A stretch of DNA of 64,000 nt from Haloglomus irregulare (GTDB lineage: Archaea > Halobacteriota > Halobacteria > Halobacteriales > Haloarculaceae): assembly GCF_007421925.1 (NCBI RefSeq), contig NZ_QMDX01000003.1, forward strand, positions 311,435 to 375,434, in the 5' to 3' direction. The translations under genes were made by a program, and so were the position numbers. The notes under the pieces were generated by a model. That model saw only the letters and a program-made list of their open reading frames with translations. It ran no database searches and had not been told where the DNA came from. Below, piece by piece: positions 50,010-57,313 of this stretch; the first letter of the stretch is position 1, and each line of letters opens with the position of its first letter.

Positions 50010-50423
50010 ATGACCGACGCCAACCACGAGTTCCTCGCGAGCCACGACCACCTGCGGGACCTGGGCATCGAACTCGAGGCGCAGGACGAGGGCCGGGTCC
50101 GGGCGACGCTCGCCCACCGCGACCGCCTGACCAACCCCGGAACCGATTCGATACAGGGCGGGGTGGTGGCGACGCTGCTCGACCACGCCGCCGGCGCGGC
50201 CCTCCGCACCACGCTCGAGGACCCGCTCTCGACCCCGCACGCGTCGACGGACCTCAACGTCTCCTACCTCCGCCCGGCGGACGACGACCTGACCGCCGAG
50301 GCGACCGTCCTCCGCGTCGGCGGCTCGATGGGGGTCGTCCGCGTGGCGGTGACCGCCGGTAAGGGGGCGGACGAGCGTGTCGTCGCCGAGGGGCGGGTGA
50401 CGCTGCATATCAGTCGGGGGTGA
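50010..50423 (+). CDS. PaaI-type hotdog thioesterase
   Basis: A 137-residue hotdog protein: RLTNPGTDSIQGGVVATLLDHAAGAAL with the PaaI motif (HG-like QGG and the acidic catalytic residue in LLDHAAG), NVSYLRPADDDLTAEATVLR and VTLHISRG at the end. Such enzymes hydrolyse short or aromatic acyl-CoA. The ATG at 50010 has a minimal leader. It is divergent from the DUF7857-like gene with 76 nt between. Confidence 0.83.
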   Translation: MTDANHEFLASHDHLRDLGIELEAQDEGRVRATLAHRDRLTNPGTDSIQGGVVATLLDHAAGAALRTTLEDPLSTPHASTDLNVSYLRPADDDLTAEATVLRVGGSMGVVRVAVTAGKGADERVVAEGRVTLHISRG

Positions 50424-50788
50424 CCGGCGAGTAATCACGGTATCCCGTCGATATCGGTGTTACGTGTGCAGATAACGCCGTAAATACGTGATTATGGGGG
50501 AATGTGACCGTATATCGTTCTTTCGTCCGATACGTGACGAGGGACTCACGCATATCGCCGTCTCCCGGGATCCCGGCCACGACGAAGGCACGCGTCGGTG
50601 ATGTCGACCAGCCGGCACCAGCAGCCCGGTCGATCGGCGCGCCGAAGCGGATGGACGAGACCGGGTCGTGCCCCGAGTGTCCGAACTACGGGGAGGGACG
50701 ACCACGACGTGGCCCTCCACGGGACGGGTGGCGTCGTCACGACGACCCACGGCTGCGGCTTCGGGTCGAGACCGGGCCCCGAGCGCGG
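50424..50788. other. 365-base intergenic region without a supported gene
   Basis: It contains an 8-bp inverted repeat, TAATCACG (50432-50439) and CGTGATTA (50487-50494), in a relatively AT-rich stretch just after the thioesterase gene. It also holds one open frame with a CPECPN motif near 50670-50690 that has no clear start. Nothing else was recognised. Confidence 0.5.
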
Positions 50789-51631
50789 TCAGGCGCGCAG
50801 TACGGGGGCGTCGAGCCAGCCGACCGCGGCCGCAGCGTCGGGGAACCGCCGCGCGGCGAGGACGACCGGCGCGTCCAGCCGGGCGACGCGCGCCAGCGCC
50901 AGCCGGGCCGTGACGGGGTCGGCGTCCGCCAGCCTCGTCGCGCTCGTGCCGGGCACCGCGACGACGGCCGCGTCGACCCGCTCTCTGACGGCGTCCGCGA
51001 GGGCCGCGCGGGACTCACGTCGCTCGTTCGCCACCCGGTCCTCCAGTTCCAGCCGCCGCTCGCGGGCGTCGCGCGCCCCGCGGGCCCGCCGTCGCGCCCG
51101 CTCGAGCGCCTGCTCGGCGGCGGCCCGCTCGGTCTCGGCCTCGGATAGCGCCGCCGCGGCGTCCGCGAGGTCGGCGCCGGCCGCCGTCGCGGCCGCCTCC
51201 TCGCCCGCCTCCCGGAGCGCCCGGACACGCCCGCGGAGCGAGGCCACGTGTTCCCGGCGCTCCGTGACGTCGGCGCCGGCCTCCGCCACCCGCTCGCGGG
51301 CAGCCGTCAGGGTCGCCGCCGGGGGGTCGAGGGCCCCGAGGCGGTCGGCCAGCGTCTCCACCTGCTCGCGGTTCGGCGCCCGGTGCCCCCGCGAGCGGGC
51401 GACGGCCGCCATCGCGTGCCGCCGCGCCAGCGCTCCCGCCCGCCCGCCGACCAGTCCGACGTGTTCGTGGACGGGTCCGGGCGTCGGACAGCGGACCCGG
51501 CCGTCGTCCTCGTCACGGACGGCGGCGACGAGTTCGTCCGGTGGTGGCGCCTCGGTTCCCGCGAGGTCGACCGCCCGCCCGTCGTGGCCGCCCCCGCCGA
51601 GACGGACCCGGACGGTGGCGGCCGGGCTCAT
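50789..51631 (-). CDS. DUF7856-like coiled-coil protein
   Basis: A 280-residue protein: an N-terminal domain with RCPTPGPVHEHVGLVGGRAG, a long coiled coil (about residues 100-215, e.g. TERREHVASLRGRVRALRE and SEAETERAAAEQALERARRR) and a C-terminal alpha/beta segment (DAPVVLAARRFPDAAAAVGWLDAPVL). I recognise it as the haloarchaeal DUF7856 type. The tail of about 60 residues resembles a helicase-like P-loop-less domain only vaguely. Its ATG overlaps the stop of the DUF7855-like gene (ATGA). Function unknown. Confidence 0.7.
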   Translation of the reverse strand: MSPAATVRVRLGGGGHDGRAVDLAGTEAPPPDELVAAVRDEDDGRVRCPTPGPVHEHVGLVGGRAGALARRHAMAAVARSRGHRAPNREQVETLADRLGALDPPAATLTAARERVAEAGADVTERREHVASLRGRVRALREAGEEAAATAAGADLADAAAALSEAETERAAAEQALERARRRARGARDARERRLELEDRVANERRESRAALADAVRERVDAAVVAVPGTSATRLADADPVTARLALARVARLDAPVVLAARRFPDAAAAVGWLDAPVLRA

Positions 51632-51978
51632 CGGCCCTCGGACAGGTCCCGGGTCTTCAGTGCCTCCGGGTCCGGGTGGTCGGTTCCGGCGGCGAACCGG
51701 CGATACGGGGTACTCGGCTCCTCGCGGGCCTCGTACGCGGCGGCGGCCTCGCGCACCGTGGCGTCGATGTCCGCGAACTCGTTGAACGGGCGGGTCCGCT
51801 CGACCTGGACGTCGTCGGAGTGGCGCTCCCGGAGCCGGCACGAGAGGAAGGCGCCGTGGGCGGTCGCCTCGAACAGCGCCGCGCGGCCGAACCGCCGGAC
51901 GACGGTCCGCTCGTGGCCGCGACAGACGTTCCGGAGGTCGCGTCGGGCCGCCCGTGAGTAGGTGACCACCAGCAGCAC
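51628..51978 (-). CDS. DUF7855-like small protein
   Basis: A 116-residue protein with GTG start: LLVVTYSRAARRDLRNVCRGH, RRFGRAALFEATAHGAFLSCRLRE, RTRPFNEFADIDATVREAAAAYE and a C-terminal PYRRFAAGTDHPDPEAL. Short basic strands and the CRGH segment recall small RNA- or DNA-binding proteins. I recognise it as DUF7855-like; it is encoded directly before the DUF7856-like gene in an ATGA overlap. Function unknown. Confidence 0.7.
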   Translation of the reverse strand: MLLVVTYSRAARRDLRNVCRGHERTVVRRFGRAALFEATAHGAFLSCRLRERHSDDVQVERTRPFNEFADIDATVREAAAAYEAREEPSTPYRRFAAGTDHPDPEALKTRDLSEGR

Positions 51979-52136
51979 GCCGCCGACTCGCGCCCGATGG
52001 CACGTAAATTTACTGCACGAGACACGGCGTGGAATGAAATCGGCGGACCGGGACCGTTCCGCCCGTGTTCGCCGGTAGCGGCGCTGGCGCGGGCCGAGTC
52101 GTGCGATTCAAGTGGACGTCCGGCCTCTCTCCCCGT

Positions 52137-52511
52137 ATGAAATTCCAGGGCCGCTCCACGACGAAGCGAACCGGGGGCCGACGCCGGCGGACGCACAAGA
52201 AGCGCAAGCACCAGATGGGCTCCTCGCCCACCGAGACCCGCGTCGGCGAGCCGCGCCTGAAGACGGTCGACGCCCGCGGCGGGACGTCGAAGGTCCGGGC
52301 CATCACGACGGACCGCGCGACGGTCGCCACCGACGACGGCTCCGTCAGCGCCGAGGTGGAGAACGTCGCCGAGAACGACGCCAACCCGAACTACGTTCGA
52401 CGGAACATCGTCACGAAGGGCGCCATCGTCGAGACGAGCGAGGGCCGCGCCCGCGTCACGTCCCGTCCCGGCCAGGACGGCCAGATCAACGCCGTCCTCG
52501 TCGACGAGTAA
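52137..52511 (+). CDS. rps8e: Ribosomal protein S8e
   Basis: A 124-residue small-subunit protein with the S8e signature near the start (MKFQGRSTTKRTGGRRRR, THKKRKHQMG) and RVGEPRLKTVDARGGTSKVRA; the C-terminal half forms the beta-rich part (NPNYVRRNIVTKGAIVETS). Unlike most proteins here its N-terminus is strongly basic, as expected for rRNA contact. The ATG at 52137 is preceded by a promoter-like cgattcaagtgg about 30 nt upstream. Confidence 0.95.
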   Translation: MKFQGRSTTKRTGGRRRRTHKKRKHQMGSSPTETRVGEPRLKTVDARGGTSKVRAITTDRATVATDDGSVSAEVENVAENDANPNYVRRNIVTKGAIVETSEGRARVTSRPGQDGQINAVLVDE

Positions 52512-52612
52512 CCGGCCGGCCCGTTCTCCCGAGTACGGCGCGCCCGACGCGCCCGGTCGTCGACACCTCCAGCGGCGGCCGCGTTCGGACCCGGTCCGCA
52601 CGAGAAAGACCC

Positions 52613-52933
52613 ATGCGCCTCGACCATCTTCGTCCGCACATGACGAGAACGCTGGACGGCGAAGTGCTGCACGTCGTCCCTCCGGAGGAGCTCGACGACT
52701 ACGAGATCGAGGAGGAGCTGCGGTCGCTGGCGGAGTCGCGCTACATCCTGGTCTGTCGTGACGGCGGCTCGCCCTCCTGGCTCGAGCGGGTGCGGTCGTT
52801 CGTCATGCGGGAGCCCATCGAGGCCGCGACGCTGGTCGCGGAGACGGGCGTCGACGAGGGCGCGGAGGTGACCGCCACCGTCCACGAGACGGATCTCCCC
52901 GGCGTGTACGAGGCGACCGACCTGCGGGCGTAG
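52613..52933 (+). CDS. Uncharacterised haloarchaeal protein, possible DUF7526
   Basis: A 106-residue acidic protein: GEVLHVVPPEELDDYEIEEE, SRYILVCRDGGSPSWLERVRSF, VMREPIEAATLVAETGVDEGAEVTATVHETDLPGVYEATD at the end (an OB-like set of strands). It may start at the ATG at 52613 or ten codons later (MTRTLDGEV), where family similarity seems to begin. I recall it as DUF7526-like, unconfirmed. It ends 1 nt from the S2P stop on the other strand. Confidence 0.6.
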   Translation: MRLDHLRPHMTRTLDGEVLHVVPPEELDDYEIEEELRSLAESRYILVCRDGGSPSWLERVRSFVMREPIEAATLVAETGVDEGAEVTATVHETDLPGVYEATDLRA

Positions 52934-52934
52934 C

Positions 52935-54110
52935 TCAGAAGCCGCTGGCGTACTGGAACGGAACCGGGGTGAAGCAGAGCAGCCCCAGCAGGAAGGTGAG
53001 CGCGCCGACGGCTATCCGTTTCCGGTCGAGCGGCTCGTCGTAGATGGGTTCGGCGTGGCCGGCGTAGGCGATGCCCAGACTGAGGAAACCCCAGAACGTC
53101 CAGATGGCGACCGAGTCGCGGATATCGAGCCCGCGGACGAAGTAGAGGTAGCCCGCGAGCGCGAACAGCACCAGTGGGACGAACGAGGCGACCCGCTCCG
53201 CGTTCTCGCCCGCCATCGCCCGGACGAGGTGGCCGCCGTCCAGCTGGCCGACGGGGATGAGGTTGAGGAACGTGACGAACAGGCCGATCCAGCCGCCGAA
53301 GACGACCGGGTTCACCGCGGTCGAGGGGTCGCTGTAGGCGAGCGGCTGGCCCGTCAGCATCGACAGCCCGTGCAGCAGCGGCGGGTAGCCGAAGTCGATG
53401 ACGATGCTGTCGGGGCTGTTCTGGACGCTCGCGGGGACCGTGATGGGGTCCATCAGCAGGCCCACCGTCGAGACGACGATGGCCGCCACGAGCCCGGCGA
53501 GCGGCCCCGCGACGCCGATATCGAACAGCGCGTCCCGGTCGGGGATACGCCCCTTCATCCGGATGACCGCGCCGAGCGTCCCGATGAACGTCGGGACCGG
53601 GATGAAGTACGGCAGCGAGGCGTCCACGTCGTGGTAGCGCGAGAGGACGTAGTGGCCCAGTTCGTGGATGCCGAGCACGGAGAGGACGGCGAGCGAGAAC
53701 TTCCAGGAGTCGCCGGTGAACAGGTCGAGCGGTCCCCTCAGTGGCTCGTAGTACCAGATGGTCCCCGCGAACAGCGTCGTCAGGACCGTCAGCACAAGCA
53801 TCACGACGTTCGTCCACGGGACCCCGTCGATGCCGGTGCTCCGCGGGTCGGCGACGAGGGCGTGGCGGCTCTGCTGGAGTTCGACCCCCGAGACGGGGTC
53901 GGTCTCGCTGTCCTGGACCGTCGTGAGCCGGACCTCGTAGCCGTGGTCGCGGAACAGCGGCCACACCTCCCGCTCCAGGGTCCGCTGGCCGACGCGGGGT
54001 TCGCCGACGTACACCAACTTGTCGCCGTCGTGCCGGACCTCGTCCACCCGGAACGACGACGAGAACGCCGCTACCGGCGGTCCGTCCGCCGGCGCGTCGA
54101 GATTCTCCAT
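52935..54110 (-). CDS. Site-2 protease family (M50) zinc membrane peptidase
   Basis: A 391-residue membrane protein. An N-terminal soluble part of about 100 residues is followed by helices; HELGHYVLSRYHDVD gives the HExxH zinc site and VGQLDGGHLVRA (LDGGH) the third ligand, so it should be an active intramembrane protease. The substrate is unknown; haloarchaeal members are thought to cut membrane-tethered regulators. The ATG at 54108-54110 is divergent from engB. Confidence 0.9.
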   Translation of the reverse strand: MENLDAPADGPPVAAFSSSFRVDEVRHDGDKLVYVGEPRVGQRTLEREVWPLFRDHGYEVRLTTVQDSETDPVSGVELQQSRHALVADPRSTGIDGVPWTNVVMLVLTVLTTLFAGTIWYYEPLRGPLDLFTGDSWKFSLAVLSVLGIHELGHYVLSRYHDVDASLPYFIPVPTFIGTLGAVIRMKGRIPDRDALFDIGVAGPLAGLVAAIVVSTVGLLMDPITVPASVQNSPDSIVIDFGYPPLLHGLSMLTGQPLAYSDPSTAVNPVVFGGWIGLFVTFLNLIPVGQLDGGHLVRAMAGENAERVASFVPLVLFALAGYLYFVRGLDIRDSVAIWTFWGFLSLGIAYAGHAEPIYDEPLDRKRIAVGALTFLLGLLCFTPVPFQYASGF

Positions 54111-54224
54111 CACCGTACTGTCGGGGACGCGCGCGAATAAATCCCTCGTGCGAGCGCCTCGGCGACACACGTCCGGACGCCGCGGGCCGCGCCCCTTATC
54201 AGCGCCGACCGACTCCGTCCGGAC

Positions 54225-54845
54225 ATGTTCGAGACGCGCCCGGACCGCGACGCCGAGGTGGCCCTCCTCGGGCGGTCGAACGTGGGCAAATCCACGCTGA
54301 TGCGGGAGATCACGGGCCATTCGTTCGACACCGGCGGGAAGCCGGGCGTCACGCGCGAGCCCAACCACTACGACTGGGCGCCGGAGGACTTCGTCGTCAC
54401 GGACCTGCCGGGCTTCGGCTTCATGGCCGGGGTCGAGGAGGGCCGCCGCGAGGCCATCAAGACCGATATCGTCCGGTATCTGGAGCAGTACGCCGAACGA
54501 ATCCTCGCCGGCGTGGTCGTGCTCGACGGGAAAGCCGCGGTCGACATCATCGACCGCCACTCCGGGCCCGACGAGATCCCACACACCGTGGAGCTGTTCG
54601 GCTTCCTGCAGGAGGTCGGCATCCCCGCCGTCCTGGCGGTCAACAAGATGGACAAGGTCGAGGACCGTGACGAGCGGCTGGACGCCATCGCCGACCGGTT
54701 CGGTCTCTACCCGCCCTGGCAGCAGTGGGAGGCAGAGACCATCGCGCCCATCTCCGCGAAACGTGGGACCATCGAACCGCTGAACCAGGCGGTGCGTCAC
54801 CACCTCCACGCGGCCAAGCGCGACGACCTGTTCAAGTTCTTCTAG
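54225..54845 (+). CDS. engB: EngB-type ribosome-biogenesis GTPase
   Basis: A 206-residue TrmE-Era-EngA-EngB-type GTPase: G1 [17 protein letters not shown]2 region [14 protein letters not shown]3 [12 protein letters not shown]4 VNKMDKVED and G5 ISAKRG. EngB acts in large-subunit assembly in bacteria; the archaeal role is presumed similar. The ATG at 54225 begins just before the first strand. A hairpin after the stop (54903-54921) probably ends its message. Confidence 0.93.
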   Translation: MFETRPDRDAEVALLGRSNVGKSTLMREITGHSFDTGGKPGVTREPNHYDWAPEDFVVTDLPGFGFMAGVEEGRREAIKTDIVRYLEQYAERILAGVVVLDGKAAVDIIDRHSGPDEIPHTVELFGFLQEVGIPAVLAVNKMDKVEDRDERLDAIADRFGLYPPWQQWEAETIAPISAKRGTIEPLNQAVRHHLHAAKRDDLFKFF

Positions 54846-54902
54846 GGGCTCTCTGCCGGTTCGGGTGTCCTCGGCGCGGCGTCACCGTGCCTGTGGGCGC
54901 CA

Positions 54903-54921
54903 CTCACCGGAAAACGGTGAG
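54903..54921. terminator. Perfect 7-bp hairpin downstream of engB
   Basis: CTCACCG (54903-54909) and CGGTGAG (54915-54921) around GAAAA, followed by an A-rich run (aaagac). It lies in the 242-base space between convergent engB and the lipoprotein gene, where no gene was found. Confidence 0.45.
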
Positions 54922-55087
54922 AAAGACGCCGGCCTCCGCTCGTTGCGCTCGTGCGGATGTAGCTTCCGGAATACGGCACGACTTGCCGGGACGGTATCCG
55001 ACACTCCGGGGATGGTTCCGATGTTCGTTGTACCGTCGGCTACTCGGATAGATAGCCGTTCCGCCGAACCGTACAGTCGGCCGCACG

Positions 55088-55966
55088 TCAGCCCGTCAGC
55101 CGTGGGTTCGGGATGCTCCCGCGGCTGTCCGAACTCCCGTTTCGCGCCGCCTCGAACCAGGACGGCCGGTCGATGGGACTGACGGCCGTCACGTCGTAGA
55201 CGACCGACCGGGTGACGTGCACGTGTTCGCCGTTGCGCAGCGTTCCGTCGTACGAGAGTTCGAACGACTGGACGAGGCCGCGCTCGGTCACGGTCGCCCG
55301 GAGCGAGACGTTCTCGGGCCGCCGGACGTCGGCCGCCGCGCTGAACACCGCCGGGTCGCGGAGTCGCTCGCCGATCACGGTGTACCCGGTCTCCCCGTCG
55401 GTCGCCGACCGGCCCACGACGCGGCTCTCGACTGCGGTGAACAGCGCGTAGTGGTCCCACCAGGGTTTGGGCCGGCGCAGCGAGTTGTAGAACCCGGCAC
55501 CGCGGTTGTACGTCTCGTCGTCCAGGTAGCGGTACCGGGTGTCGCCGCCGCGCTGGATGCGCTCGACCAGGACGGTCCCGTTCGACCAGAACGTCGCCTC
55601 GGTCGGGGGCCCGGACGTGACGAACCCGGGCCGCCCGGCGACCGACACCGTCGACCGGAAGCCGTTCGGCCCCACCGTCGTCCGCTGGTCGGCGCGGGCG
55701 TGGACGGTGCCGTTCCGGTAGCGGACGGTCCGGTTCGAGTGGAACCGGTGGCTCCGCTTCAGCGCGGCGCCGTGGGCGTTGGCGAGGGTCAGCGGACTGG
55801 TCACCCCCTCGCTCGTGAGTCCCGGGGCGAGCCGCTCCGTGCCCGTGGACGACTCGGGGACTGGAGCCGGCGTCAGCGTGCCCTGTGGGGTGCTGCCGCC
55901 CGGGACCGCGCTGCAGCCCGCGAGCGCCAGCAGACACGCCAGTGCTACGGCTCCGGCCCGATCCAT
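55088..55966 (-). CDS. Lipoprotein, DUF7537-like
   Basis: A 292-residue secreted protein with signal and lipobox (ACLLALAGCSAVPGG) and a Ser/Pro/Thr-rich linker. The mature part is beta-rich with repeated short strands (TVRYRNGTVHARADQRTTVG, NGTVLVERIQRGGDTRYRYL, GLVQSFELSYDGTLRNGEHV) like LolA/outer-membrane-lipid carriers, the form I recall for haloarchaeal DUF7537 lipoproteins. Several NxT/S glycosylation sequons are present. Function unknown. Confidence 0.7.
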   Translation of the reverse strand: MDRAGAVALACLLALAGCSAVPGGSTPQGTLTPAPVPESSTGTERLAPGLTSEGVTSPLTLANAHGAALKRSHRFHSNRTVRYRNGTVHARADQRTTVGPNGFRSTVSVAGRPGFVTSGPPTEATFWSNGTVLVERIQRGGDTRYRYLDDETYNRGAGFYNSLRRPKPWWDHYALFTAVESRVVGRSATDGETGYTVIGERLRDPAVFSAAADVRRPENVSLRATVTERGLVQSFELSYDGTLRNGEHVHVTRSVVYDVTAVSPIDRPSWFEAARNGSSDSRGSIPNPRLTG

Positions 55967-56047
55967 GGGCTACGTTCGGGCGCGCCCGACATACTGGTTC
56001 CGGCGGCTAGGGGTACAGGTAAGTGTGCCAGGCGAGAAGCGGACAGT

Positions 56048-57043
56048 ATGCAGACGCTCCTCCTGAACCCCTCGGACGTGCGCGAGAACGCGCGGATGCC
56101 GGAGGTGATCGCCGCCGTCGAGGAGGCCTTCGCGGCCTACCAGCGCGGCGACACGCAGATGCCCGCCAAGTCCTACATCGACCTCCCGGCGTACAACGGC
56201 GACTTCCGGTCGATGCCGGCCTACATGAACGCCGGCACCTGGGACGCGGCCGGCATCAAGTGGGTCAACGTCCACACCGACAACGTCGAACGGTACGACC
56301 TCCCGACCGTGCTGGGGACGATGATCTACTCGGACCCGCGCAACGCCTTCCCGCTGGCCATCATGGACGGCACCACCCTCACCCGGCTTCGGACAGGCGC
56401 GGCCGCGGCCGTCGCGACGGAGCACCTCGCCGTCCCGGACGCCCGCTCGCTGGGCATCGTCGGCGCCGGGGTCCAGTCGTACACCCAGCTCGACGGGATC
56501 GCCAGCGTGCGCGACATCAAGGAGGTCGTCGTCGCGGACGTCCGCGACGAGGCCGTCCAGCGGTTCGTCGACCGCTACGAGGACGAGTTCGATGTCCGCG
56601 GCGGTACCATCCGGGAGGCCGCCTCCTGTGACGTGCTCTCGACCGTGACGCCCGTCGAGGAGCCCATCGTCCCGCGGGACGCGCTCGGCGACCACACCCA
56701 CATCAACGCGATGGGTGCCGACGCGCCCGGCAAGCACGAGCACGGCGACGAGACGCTGCTCGACGCGACGGTCGTCATCGACGACTACGACCAGTGCACC
56801 CATTCCGGCGAGATCAACGTCCCGTGGGGTGAGGGCATGCTGAGCGACGCCGACATCTACGGTGAGTTGGGGGCAATCATCGCCGGCGAGAAACCCGGCC
56901 GCGAGCCCGGCGACGGCATCACCCTGTTCGACTCCACCGGCCTCGCCATCCAGGACGTGGCGACCGCCCACGTCGTCTACGAACACGCCGACGAGAACGA
57001 CAACGGCTATCCGTTCGAACTGGTGGACACGGAGGTCCGGTAG
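56048..57043 (+). CDS. Ornithine cyclodeaminase / alanine dehydrogenase family
   Basis: A 331-residue mu-crystallin-type enzyme: MPAKSYIDLP, LRTGAAAAVATEHLA with the Arg contacting the substrate carboxylate, the Rossmann GIVGAGVQSYTQLDGI, and HINAMGADAPGKHEHGDE. In archaea one branch is NAD-dependent alanine dehydrogenase (Archaeoglobus) and another ornithine cyclodeaminase; the GADxPGK form fits the former slightly better but does not decide it. It ends 25 nt before a hairpin. Single gene. Confidence 0.85.
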   Translation: MQTLLLNPSDVRENARMPEVIAAVEEAFAAYQRGDTQMPAKSYIDLPAYNGDFRSMPAYMNAGTWDAAGIKWVNVHTDNVERYDLPTVLGTMIYSDPRNAFPLAIMDGTTLTRLRTGAAAAVATEHLAVPDARSLGIVGAGVQSYTQLDGIASVRDIKEVVVADVRDEAVQRFVDRYEDEFDVRGGTIREAASCDVLSTVTPVEEPIVPRDALGDHTHINAMGADAPGKHEHGDETLLDATVVIDDYDQCTHSGEINVPWGEGMLSDADIYGELGAIIAGEKPGREPGDGITLFDSTGLAIQDVATAHVVYEHADENDNGYPFELVDTEVR

Positions 57044-57068
57044 CCGACGACCCGACTACGCGCGGAGA

Positions 57069-57088
57069 GCGCGGGCTCTCGCCCGCGC
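57069..57088. terminator. GC hairpin after the alanine dehydrogenase-like gene
   Basis: GCGCGGGC (57069-57076) and GCCCGCGC (57081-57088) are perfect 8-bp arms around TCTC. The 270-base space from 57044 to leuS has no other recognised feature. Confidence 0.4.
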
Positions 57089-57313
57089 CGACCGGCCAGC
57101 CACGCGCGAGCGCCTCGACACGGACGTCGACCTGACCCGCCGTTGCGGCGTACGCCGTGGCCGTGCCGACGTCGGACTGGACCTCCCCGTGGCGCTTCCC
57201 GACGGGGAACCGAACGCGATAGTCCTGCCACCGCTGCTCGGTCGGGTGACGACCCCGAGTGTAAGAGCATGGGTCGTTGCCCGATTACGGCCCCGAAAAC
57301 AGCCGAATACGGG

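Noticed and set aside
50504..51148. Plus-strand frame with CPECPN motif
   Set aside because: The frame continues far into the DUF7856-like gene on the other strand and has no convincing start; only the short Cys motif is suggestive.
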